Virus record (IMG/VR): IMGVR_UViG_3300034082_001921
Span: 1 to 32,786 of that record
Source of the DNA: a virus
Reading direction: 5' to 3' (one strand)
DNA: 32,786 bases
The notes beneath the pieces were generated by a model, which saw only the letters and a list, made by a program, of their open reading frames with translations, was not told where the DNA came from and made no database searches. The position numbers and the translations under genes are program-made. Positions 7,712 through 14,371 of this stretch are shown here, one piece after another; position 1 is the first letter of the stretch; each line of letters begins with the position of its first letter.

Positions 7712-8314
7712 GTTTGCACTCTGTTGATACAGGTCATCGATAGTGCCATTGTTGTCGATTATCTTGTCAAAATCGTTGCCCAACCATGCCCATTCTGATG
7801 CATGTATTTTACGCATCTTCATAGCGTTTAGACCTACATTGTTGCCTTGATTGGCGCTGATAGCATCCTCATACCAGTCGGGCAACTCACCACGCTGCAC
7901 CCAAACAATTTGGCCACCTGCATCTTTGATTGATTTAATTTCATTGGGGAAACGACAGTCCGAAATTACAATGTGATCTTTGCTGAGACGCAGTTTATTT
8001 TCTAGGCTGGCAATCCAAATATCATCATGGAATGCTTTACGGCATACTTCCGTGCCCCAGTATTGTAGAACCCATCTAGGAGTTAATGTAGGCATGTCTA
8101 AGCGTTCTGCCCACCAAGGATCTACTTGTTCCCGCCACTCGCGAGCCTGTGCTGTGCGACCTTCCAGCATGGTTCGATCCCATCCAAACACACTGGCCAC
8201 AGCATCTTTGAGTGTCGACGCAAAACTTTCTCTGCGAAATTCGTGAAAATTAACTAGATAATCGGCTACCGTATCTTTGCCCGAGCCTATAAAACCGCAT
8301 ACACCTATAATCAT
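7658..8314 (-). CDS. 1: Deoxynucleoside monophosphate kinase gp1
   Basis: The 218 residues carry a clear Walker A loop, GFIGSGKDT (residues 7-15), followed by a LID/base-binding region with REWREQVDPWW and TPRWVLQYWGTEVCR (about 80-94), and VISDCRFPNEI (116-126) as the Walker B-like strand. This matches T4 gp1 (241 residues), which phosphorylates dTMP, dGMP and modified dCMP in phage dNTP synthesis. It lies between structural genes rather than in a nucleotide-metabolism cluster. Unlike its neighbours it has a host-type sigma-70 promoter and a strong AAAGGGGAC ribosome-binding site, which fits early expression. Its 3' end overlaps the HNH-like gene by 54 bases in convergent orientation. Confidence 0.88.
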   Translation of the reverse strand: MIIGVCGFIGSGKDTVADYLVNFHEFRRESFASTLKDAVASVFGWDRTMLEGRTAQAREWREQVDPWWAERLDMPTLTPRWVLQYWGTEVCRKAFHDDIWIASLENKLRLSKDHIVISDCRFPNEIKSIKDAGGQIVWVQRGELPDWYEDAISANQGNNVGLNAMKMRKIHASEWAWLGNDFDKIIDNNGTIDDLYQQSANLVVSNKIALPPSYTLFA

Positions 8315-8334
8315 AAATTGTCCCCTTTAGAACA

Positions 8335-8363
8335 ATTATAATATAGATTAGTTATAAGGTCAA
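8335..8363 (-). promoter_or_regulatory. Sigma-70 early promoter for the dNMP kinase
   Basis: On the minus strand a TTGACC -35 box (8358-8363) is separated by exactly 17 bases from a perfect TATAAT -10 box (8335-8340). The predicted start leaves a short leader with an AAAGGGGAC site before the ATG at 8314. The -35 box overlaps the stop codon of gp13. It is the best host-type promoter seen in the window. Confidence 0.75.
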
Positions 8364-9118
8364 CCAGTTATCCAGGTATAGCCGCTGCCGCCGGGAACCA
8401 ATTTCATCAAGTCGTCGGTGAGTTTTTCCATCTCGGCCTGTGCTTCGGTGATCAGTGCTGTGCCATTGAGCTGTGTGCCACCCTGTGGTCCAGCAATCTG
8501 TCCAAACTTTGATCGAGCCTGTCCAAGCATCATTTTGCAGTTGGCCAATGAATAATCCTTGATCCACTGTCCGGAATACACATCATCGATGATTACAAAG
8601 TCGGGTCGGCTGTTGTATACCTGTAGCATCACAGATTCATCTCCGCGAGGACGTTGATGTATGATCAGCTTGTGACTCTGTGGATGCCATGTAAAGTTAA
8701 TAAATGAACCAAACATCTTACCTACCAGCTCCTGGTACTGACTAAACAGTTCATAGGTTAACAAGCCACCCATGTTAGTGCTGCTTAATAAGTAGGTATT
8801 GGCATAGGCCAAGTTGAACGGCTCAAACACAGTTCCACCTGTGCCGTTGCCAGTTCTTGATCCCACTGATCTACGGAATATTTGACGTACCTGCTGTATT
8901 TCTTTAGGTAGTATATATTCGTTAGTGCTCTCAGTAAGGGTTAAAAACGCATAACTTTCTTCTACAGCGTTATCGCTTCGCTGACGGAAAACTGCTAGAG
9001 CACGATTAAGTGCTGTATCGTAGTGGATAGGGTCTAGTTCTACGTCTACCATACCATCGCCTAGCATGGCTTTGCAGTAGTTGTAAACAGAATTTTTGGC
9101 TTGGTCTGATGTGCTCAT
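8360..9118 (-). CDS. 13: Neck protein gp13
   Basis: The protein has 252 residues (T4 gp13 has 309). T4 gp13 and gp14 form the neck that seals the filled head and receives the tail. The C-terminal part matches T4 gp13 in order and spacing: a Trp-x-Lys-Asp-Tyr motif (QWIKDYSLANCKMMLGQAR), a Gly-rich loop, LNGTALITEAQAEMEKLTDD, and a short hydrophobic end. The N-terminal MVDVELDPIHYDTALNRAL aligns with the T4 stretch around NVELTPEQIYDC. The start at 9118 has a late octamer five bases upstream, and the gene is divergent from gp14-like across only 27 bases. In T4, gp13 and gp14 are adjacent on the same strand, so one of them has been inverted here. Confidence 0.82.
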   Translation of the reverse strand: MSTSDQAKNSVYNYCKAMLGDGMVDVELDPIHYDTALNRALAVFRQRSDNAVEESYAFLTLTESTNEYILPKEIQQVRQIFRRSVGSRTGNGTGGTVFEPFNLAYANTYLLSSTNMGGLLTYELFSQYQELVGKMFGSFINFTWHPQSHKLIIHQRPRGDESVMLQVYNSRPDFVIIDDVYSGQWIKDYSLANCKMMLGQARSKFGQIAGPQGGTQLNGTALITEAQAEMEKLTDDLMKLVPGGSGYTWITG

Positions 9119-9123
9119 ACGAG

Positions 9124-9131
9124 TATTTATC
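9124..9131 (-). promoter_or_regulatory. T4-type late promoter octamer for gp13
   Basis: GATAAATA on the minus strand, five bases before the ATG at 9118. It forms half of a 27-base divergent promoter between the two neck genes. Confidence 0.62.
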
Positions 9132-9136
9132 GTAGC

Positions 9137-9144
9137 GGTAAATA
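9137..9144 (+). promoter_or_regulatory. Late-type promoter octamer for gp14-like
   Basis: GGTAAATA on the plus strand. It is one base from the ATG at 9146 and seven bases from a second in-frame ATG at 9152. A transcript starting about six bases after the octamer would begin inside the first ATG, favouring use of the ATG at 9152. Confidence 0.5.
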
Positions 9145-9145
9145 T

Positions 9146-10552
9146 ATGACTATGCCAAGACTCAGTTTATACCGACCCGAAAAGGGCAACGATTTCCGCT
9201 TTATAGATAGATCCGCCTGGGAAATGTTCCAAGTCGGCGGAACAGATGTGCTGGTACACAGATACATCGGGCCCGGTGCATCCATACAGGGCGATACTCC
9301 CAGCACTCCTACCTACGCCACTGATAACGTAGCAAACATACAAGATCTGTTATTTTTAGAAAACAGAGATCGCAAATATGATCCCGATGTTTACGTCATG
9401 CGCGGTGTATACAATATATCTGATATCGATTTTAACCTTAGTCAGTTTGGACTGTTCCTGCAGAATGACACTATTTTTATCACATTCCACATCACAGATA
9501 CTGTAGAAAAACTAGGTCGTAAAATCATAGCAGGAGATGTGATAGAACTGCCGCATCTCAAAGACGAATATGCTTTGAATGATTTAACTTTTGCACTAAA
9601 ACGTTTCTTTGTCATAGAAGAAGTTAGTAGAGCAGCGGAAGGATTTTCAGCCACATGGTATCCACATCTATATCGTGCCAAGTGCAAGCCGTTAGTGGAT
9701 AGCCAAGAATTCAAACAGATACTAGATGATATTGCAGACAGAGAATTCTACAAAGGCACTTATAACTCAACCATAACTTATTATCCCGGCGATGTTGTAT
9801 TAGCTGACAATGGCAAAAAATATCAAGTCATCCGAGAAGTCACCGGAATAGAACCGCCCGGACCGGTAAACAATCCTTACTATGCACTAGCAGACACCCT
9901 ACGAGATGTAATCAGTACCTACGAAAAAGAAATGCAGATCACTGCTGCGGTATTAGATCAAGCAGAAGCAGATGCACCACGCAGCGGCTACGACACCAGC
10001 AAGTATTATACACTACAGCGAACCGACGACGGTACCGCAGAATTAGCCAGCGTGGATGCATCGTTGGTGACAGTGGATGCACAAACACAGGCCACTGATG
10101 AAAATGGAGTTCCCCAATTTGACTCGGCTGGTAATGCAATATATGTTGGTCAGACTGCCAGCAGTGTAATTTTACCTGCTGACGGGGATGGCTATGAAGG
10201 TTATCTAACCAAAGACGGTTTACCTCCCAACGGTGCTCCATTTACCGCTGGTATTTCATTCCCCAACAATCCTGTTAATGGACAATTTGCACTGCGAACA
10301 GATTATCTTCCTAACAGACTGTTTAGATTTGACGGAGTAAGATGGCGCAAGTTTGAAGACAATGTGAGAACGACTATGAGCAATCTCGGAGCCAGCGATG
10401 TAGCAGCTGATAAACCGTTTGCAGGCAAGGATATGCGTCAGACACAAAAATCTACATTCATTAATAACCCCACTGTGAACACCATAGACGGACACACAGT
10501 CAAAGAAAAACAGAGTCTCAGCAAGGCTCTAAGACCTGAGGCAGACCTATAA
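9146..10552 (+). CDS. 14: Neck protein gp14-like, with C-terminal extension
   Basis: The protein has 468 residues, whereas T4 gp14 has 256. Residues about 75-190 follow the gp14 pattern: DVYVMRGVYNI, then LSQFGLFLQNDTIFITFHI, then a GDVIELPHLKD strand and FFVIEEVSRAAEGFSATWYP, ending in the YRAKCKPLVDSQEFKQIL helix. Position next to gp13 and gp15 supports the call. After about residue 200 it carries extra modules: YYPGDVVLADNGKKYQVI resembles a small chitin-binding-type or fibre module, and FPNNPVNGQFALRT with RFDGVRWRKF near 370-405 matches a beta module also found in the fibre proteins. The start may be the second ATG, at 9152. The stop overlaps the gp15 ATG by one base (TAATG). Confidence 0.68.
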   Translation: MTMPRLSLYRPEKGNDFRFIDRSAWEMFQVGGTDVLVHRYIGPGASIQGDTPSTPTYATDNVANIQDLLFLENRDRKYDPDVYVMRGVYNISDIDFNLSQFGLFLQNDTIFITFHITDTVEKLGRKIIAGDVIELPHLKDEYALNDLTFALKRFFVIEEVSRAAEGFSATWYPHLYRAKCKPLVDSQEFKQILDDIADREFYKGTYNSTITYYPGDVVLADNGKKYQVIREVTGIEPPGPVNNPYYALADTLRDVISTYEKEMQITAAVLDQAEADAPRSGYDTSKYYTLQRTDDGTAELASVDASLVTVDAQTQATDENGVPQFDSAGNAIYVGQTASSVILPADGDGYEGYLTKDGLPPNGAPFTAGISFPNNPVNGQFALRTDYLPNRLFRFDGVRWRKFEDNVRTTMSNLGASDVAADKPFAGKDMRQTQKSTFINNPTVNTIDGHTVKEKQSLSKALRPEADL

Positions 10553-12129
10553 TGGATTTTTACTACGACGGACAGATACGACGATATGTCACACAGTTCA
10601 TGCGTGTGTTCATTGGATTCAAGTATCAAGCAGGAGACGGTGAGCAAAAACAGATACCGGTGATGTATGGCGATTTGACCAGACAGGTAGCCAGCATCAT
10701 CAAAGACAATTCTGAAAACAAAATGCCTACTGTGCCGAGAATAGCGTGTTATATCACAGGCATTGAGATGGATACCAACAGACTCAGTGATCCTACATTT
10801 GTGTCTAAGATACACGTGAGAGAACGCAGATTCACAGACGCCAACGGCACAAGAGAATATTCGGGCGCACAAGGCGGCAGCTATACTGTTGAAAGACTCA
10901 TGCCTACTCCATTCAAGCTGACCATGAAAGCTGATATATGGACAACAAACACTGATCAAAAATTACAGTTGTTAGAACAGATACTGGTGCTGTTTAATCC
11001 CAGTTTGGAACTGCAAACCACAGACAACTACATCGACTGGACCAGTCTCAGCGCCATGTATCTAACCGGCACTAATTTTTCCAGTAGGACAATACCGCAG
11101 GGCGCAGAATCAGACATAGACATATGCAGTCTTGATTTTGAAATGCCTGTGTTCATATCACCACCGGCCAAGGTCAAAAAGCTAGGCATAGTTCAAAGCA
11201 TTGTGGCCAACGTGTTTACAGATCAAGGTGATGTGATAGATCTTTCAGATCTAATATACAATACTTCACAATCCAGTATGACCCTAGTTACCAAAACTTA
11301 TGGTAATTACAGAGTGTTGCTGTTCAAATCCAACACAGGCACAGTCAACGATAACCAATATGATCTCACACTAGTGAATCCATTAGATGCTGTGCAGTCG
11401 CTAGGGCTAAGTCAGAAAGAATTTAAAAATGGCGAACCAGTGGAATGGTCAAAGATTCTAGAGATACAAGGCGGCTATGTGCCGGGCAGTGAAATATGGT
11501 TTCAAAAGGCCAGTGGCTATGAGATAGTAGGCACATTTGTGATCAATCCCTTGGACCAGACCGTGCTCACCGTGACCTTAGATGCAGACACATATCCTGC
11601 CAATGACGACATTGCCAGTGGCATTCCCGGCATAGCTGCTAGAGGCACGGTAGATGCTATCATAGATCCTTACAAGTATAATCCTTTAGAGGTCTATGGA
11701 TCACATGCACAGATACCACTGGGCTTGAGATTCTTGATGTTAGACGATGTCAACAACAGCGAGAACCGTGGAGGTTATATTAATCTTCCTTCTAATCCTG
11801 CAGACAGCACAAACATACCATATAGAGGTCCGCAGGCCTGGCGTGATCCTAGCAACAACGATTCATCATGGGAAAATCAAGATGGTACCGATCCTGTGAT
11901 CACAGCCAATTCCATTGTAGAGTGGACTGGTCAGACCTGGGCCACAATTTGGGATCCTCAAGACCACACGCTGGAAGATGCAGCTATTGCAGGTGAAGAT
12001 TTCTCACCTACCCATATTCAAAATATCCGCACAGGCATCAAATACAAATGGGATGGTAATCAATGGCTCAAAGCATTCGAAGGTGAGTATCTGCCAGGAG
12101 AGTGGAACTTCAAGACTATAGGCGGATAA
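10552..12129 (+). CDS. 15: Tail terminator / sheath stabiliser gp15, enlarged
   Basis: The protein has 525 residues; T4 gp15 has 272. The first 220 residues follow T4 gp15 closely in order: FYYDGQIRRYVTQFMRVF (3-20), IPVMYGDL (35-42), VPRIACYITGIEMD (61-74), a PTPFKLTMKADIWT strand near 118-131, LLEQILVLFNPSLEL (140-154), and FEMPVFISPPA (197-207). In T4 a gp15 hexamer caps the finished tail and binds the neck. The second half (about 225-525) is an addition with Trp-rich beta modules such as VEWTGQTWATIWDP and GIKYKWDGNQWLKAF. Its neighbour gp14 is similarly extended, which suggests a decorated neck. It is translationally coupled to gp14 by a TAATG overlap. Confidence 0.85.
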   Translation: MDFYYDGQIRRYVTQFMRVFIGFKYQAGDGEQKQIPVMYGDLTRQVASIIKDNSENKMPTVPRIACYITGIEMDTNRLSDPTFVSKIHVRERRFTDANGTREYSGAQGGSYTVERLMPTPFKLTMKADIWTTNTDQKLQLLEQILVLFNPSLELQTTDNYIDWTSLSAMYLTGTNFSSRTIPQGAESDIDICSLDFEMPVFISPPAKVKKLGIVQSIVANVFTDQGDVIDLSDLIYNTSQSSMTLVTKTYGNYRVLLFKSNTGTVNDNQYDLTLVNPLDAVQSLGLSQKEFKNGEPVEWSKILEIQGGYVPGSEIWFQKASGYEIVGTFVINPLDQTVLTVTLDADTYPANDDIASGIPGIAARGTVDAIIDPYKYNPLEVYGSHAQIPLGLRFLMLDDVNNSENRGGYINLPSNPADSTNIPYRGPQAWRDPSNNDSSWENQDGTDPVITANSIVEWTGQTWATIWDPQDHTLEDAAIAGEDFSPTHIQNIRTGIKYKWDGNQWLKAFEGEYLPGEWNFKTIGG

Positions 12130-12137
12130 GTATCTGC

Positions 12138-12533
12138 ATGCAACAGCGTGCCGGATTATTATTTTTAGCTAAAACCACAGGTCGCATCCTGCTGATCCTA
12201 GATGATGAGCGATGGACCGTGCCTACCTTTCAACGTAATAACAGCCTTCTAGAAGATGCAGATGCATTGTTAACGCAATATGCTCAAGGCCGTATAGTTC
12301 CTATTGAACTGTATCTGTCTGAAGATCGTGGTTTTGAGTATGGCACATATGTGTGCGTGGTCGATCAAGAGTTTTTAACTCTGGCATCAAAAACCATATG
12401 CTGGGCTGATTTAGATTGCCTTCCCAAACAATTACACTCGGGACTGCGAACCACATTAAATAATCAGGTAATACGTGTGAAAATAGAAACCATATTGGAG
12501 TTAGAAAATGTCAAATCTGTTACAAAAATCTAG
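12138..12533 (+). CDS. Nudix-fold protein lacking the Nudix box
   Basis: The protein has 131 residues from the ATG at 12138; an upstream GTG at 12102 would overlap gp15, and a GGATAAG site precedes the ATG. The start AGLLFLAKTTGRILLIL and the end GFEYGTYVCVVDQEF, then CWADLDCLPKQLHSGLR, match the first strands and last third of phage Nudix hydrolases. In those the corresponding end is a strand, a WFDLDELP turn and LHFGL. The middle, where GX5EX7REUXEEXGU should be, is instead LLEDADALLTQYAQGR, with no Gly-Gly-Lys and no REUXEE. It is therefore probably catalytically dead or repurposed, perhaps as a structural neck accessory. The 3' end overlaps the next gene by 26 bases. Confidence 0.65.
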   Translation: MQQRAGLLFLAKTTGRILLILDDERWTVPTFQRNNSLLEDADALLTQYAQGRIVPIELYLSEDRGFEYGTYVCVVDQEFLTLASKTICWADLDCLPKQLHSGLRTTLNNQVIRVKIETILELENVKSVTKI

Positions 12534-12786
12534 TAGATTCCAGGAAGATTATGAGCGATATAGCACAGCCATCGACACCATGCCTGATGGCGCAGTCAAA
12601 CAGGAATCTCAACAACTGCTGAACAAACTTGTTGCAGAAATAAAAAAATTAGATAGCATGCACATGGAAATGATCTACAGTCGTCAGCTGCCTACCATGG
12701 GCAGTGAAATGAAGCAGGATATCACAGCTATAAGAAAAAAATTAGAAACTAGAATCAGAGACTGGGCACAGGCGCAGCAAAATTAA
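12508..12786 (+). CDS. Small helical coiled-coil protein
   Basis: The protein has 92 residues, is strongly charged and almost entirely helical in composition. Heptad-like spacing runs through LLNKLVAEIKKLDSMHMEMI (about 37-56), with a second helix ITAIRKKLETRIRDWAQ near the end. There is no cysteine, signal or membrane segment. It overlaps the Nudix-like gene by 26 bases and is the last gene of the gp14-gp15 unit. Its stop TAA shares the palindrome TTAA with the stop of the convergent fibre gene. A chaperone or structural connector role is possible; I do not recognise a family. Confidence 0.7.
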   Translation: MSNLLQKSSRFQEDYERYSTAIDTMPDGAVKQESQQLLNKLVAEIKKLDSMHMEMIYSRQLPTMGSEMKQDITAIRKKLETRIRDWAQAQQN

Positions 12787-14345
12787 ATACTAGAGAAGTT
12801 TTTAATTACAATTGTGCCTACCATAGCAGCATGGGCACTACACTGATATCTATAGTTTCCGCTGATACTATCTGGAATCTTCCAATACAACGTTCCCGAA
12901 TCTTTGCCCTGTGCAGATGATCCTGTAGTCACTGTGCCTCCTGTGGTAACGTGAACCAGCCCAATGTCATAATTAACGCCCGCATTATTCTGTATCAAGA
13001 ACGGGTGGCCGGTGGCCTGTAAATTAAATGCTATAGTAGTTCCGTTTATGGCATATATTGTAGGATCGTCTGTGGTCCCATACTGATCAAATCTATATGC
13101 AGATGCGCCGTTATTAGTCACATTAAGTCTTGTTATAGCCTGTAGATAAAACTGATCTATAGTAAGATCTGCACGATCGCTTAGTCCGGTAAACGCTGTA
13201 GCACCTGCTGATACGGTACTAGTGATTGTCACAGTGTCTGTGCCAGCATTGGTGGCTAGTGAAATACCAGTGCCTGCTACCAATGTTATTGTATCTCCTG
13301 GAGATTCTGCTTCAACACTCGACTGCCCTGCTACAGCCAATATACCAAAAGCATTTTGACTTGAGCCCGAGTTAGTAATAGTAATGGTGTCGGTGCTAGC
13401 ATCGGTTGTAAGTGTTATACCTGTGCCAGCCGCCAATGTCAATGTATCTGTAGACGAATCCGCTACCACTGAACTCTGCCCCGCTACTGCAATTGTAGCA
13501 AAACTATCTGACGCTGTGCCACCGCCTCCAGCTACTGTGGCCCACGAGTTATCGCCTCTCAAATAAGTACTGGCACTAGGTGTGCCTGCGGCTCCTATAC
13601 GACCTATGGGCACTGTGCCTGTGGTCAACTGTGTGGCGTTGAGTGCAGTGAGATTTGAACCACTACTGATTGGCAGTATAGCAGGAAATCTTGCATCGGG
13701 TATAGTACCGGTGGTCAATTGCGTAGCATTCAATGCGGTAATACTAGCCCCACCACCGCTGAAGTTGGTAGCAGTGAGTAGCCCAGCATCGCTAATGCTG
13801 GCTGAGCTGTTTTTAATAGTTGTGCCACTGGTGCCACTGTATCTAACTATGGCGTTATCGACATAGCTACCTAACACAGAATTGACATTACCTGAACCAG
13901 TACCACTTGAGCCAGGTGGACCTGCTGGCCCAGCAGGTCCTTGCACTGTGGCTGTGGTTTGAACAGTGTTATCTGGAAATCTCAAAGTTCCCCCTAACAC
14001 CAGGTTAGGAGTTATGGTTATGGGGTTTGCATTAGTAACACTAAGGGTAGTATCTACAATTGTGATATTTCCAGTAGAGGCCACAGAAGTCAAAGTCACA
14101 GTGTCAGTAGATGCATTGGTTGTGATAGCAATACCAGAACCTGCTACTAGTGTTAAGGTATCTGTGGCGGTATCTGCTACCACAGTTGACTGTCCTGCAA
14201 CAACTAAATTAGTGAAACTAGGCGAAGTTGAAAGATCGTATCCGCTGCTGATCACATTCCAAGCAGTGCCGTTGTATCGCCACGATTTTTGATCAACAGT
14301 ATAGACTTCGTTGAGTGCTGGGCTATTAGGAAAATTTATAGGCAT
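12783..14345 (-). CDS. Tail fibre protein with collagen-like segment and cupredoxin-like tip
   Basis: The protein has 520 residues. The N-terminal module INFPNSPALNEVY with WRYNGTAWNVI looks like the virion-proximal module of marine fibres. Three copies of an approximately 43-residue unit follow (VAGQSSVVAD...TDTLTLAAG), with a collagen-like GPAGPAGPPGSSG stretch near residue 140 and repeated LNATQLTTGT units. The last 100 residues carry the four ligands of a type-1 copper site: His in ATGHPFLIQ, then Cys, His and Met in YQCSAHAAM, the plastocyanin spacing C-x2-H-x2-M. Copper binding is inferred, not shown. The gene is the last of the fibre-subtilase-fibre block and has a late octamer 18 bases upstream. 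Confidence 0.82.
   Translation of the reverse strand: MPINFPNSPALNEVYTVDQKSWRYNGTAWNVISSGYDLSTSPSFTNLVVAGQSTVVADTATDTLTLVAGSGIAITTNASTDTVTLTSVASTGNITIVDTTLSVTNANPITITPNLVLGGTLRFPDNTVQTTATVQGPAGPAGPPGSSGTGSGNVNSVLGSYVDNAIVRYSGTSGTTIKNSSASISDAGLLTATNFSGGGASITALNATQLTTGTIPDARFPAILPISSGSNLTALNATQLTTGTVPIGRIGAAGTPSASTYLRGDNSWATVAGGGGTASDSFATIAVAGQSSVVADSSTDTLTLAAGTGITLTTDASTDTITITNSGSSQNAFGILAVAGQSSVEAESPGDTITLVAGTGISLATNAGTDTVTITSTVSAGATAFTGLSDRADLTIDQFYLQAITRLNVTNNGASAYRFDQYGTTDDPTIYAINGTTIAFNLQATGHPFLIQNNAGVNYDIGLVHVTTGGTVTTGSSAQGKDSGTLYWKIPDSISGNYRYQCSAHAAMVGTIVIKNFSSI
13206..14229 (-). repeat. Three degenerate fibre repeats of about 130 bases
   Basis: Three copies of one coding unit lie at about 14085-14217, 13375-13510 and 13210-13350. 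They encode VVAGQSTVVAD, AVAGQSSVVAD and AVAGQSSVEAE, each followed by a DT(L/I)TL-AG-GI and TDT(V/I)TIT pattern. The first copy is separated from the other two by the collagen-like segment and by two LNATQLTTGT copies. This is modular fibre-shaft growth by duplication. Confidence 0.7.
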
Positions 14346-14363
14346 TTTTTAATCTCTATGGAA

Positions 14364-14371
14364 TATTTATC
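14364..14371 (-). promoter_or_regulatory. T4-type late promoter octamer for fibre gene
   Basis: GATAAATA on the minus strand, 18 bases before the ATG at 14345 and overlapping the stop of the subtilase gene (14370-14372). Confidence 0.55.

Noticed and set aside
10438-10959. 173-codon open frame on the minus strand across the gp14/gp15 junction
   Set aside because: It lies fully antisense to two well-supported neck genes, its translation has no recognisable motif, and it has no promoter or ribosome-binding site.
12102-12137. GTG start of the Nudix-like gene at 12102
   Set aside because: It overlaps the end of gp15; the ATG at 12138 has a better ribosome-binding site and starts just before the first conserved strand.
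13900-13950. Collagen-like GPAGPAGPPG segment as evidence of a host or eukaryotic gene
   Set aside because: Short collagen-like stretches are common in phage fibres and need no transfer explanation.
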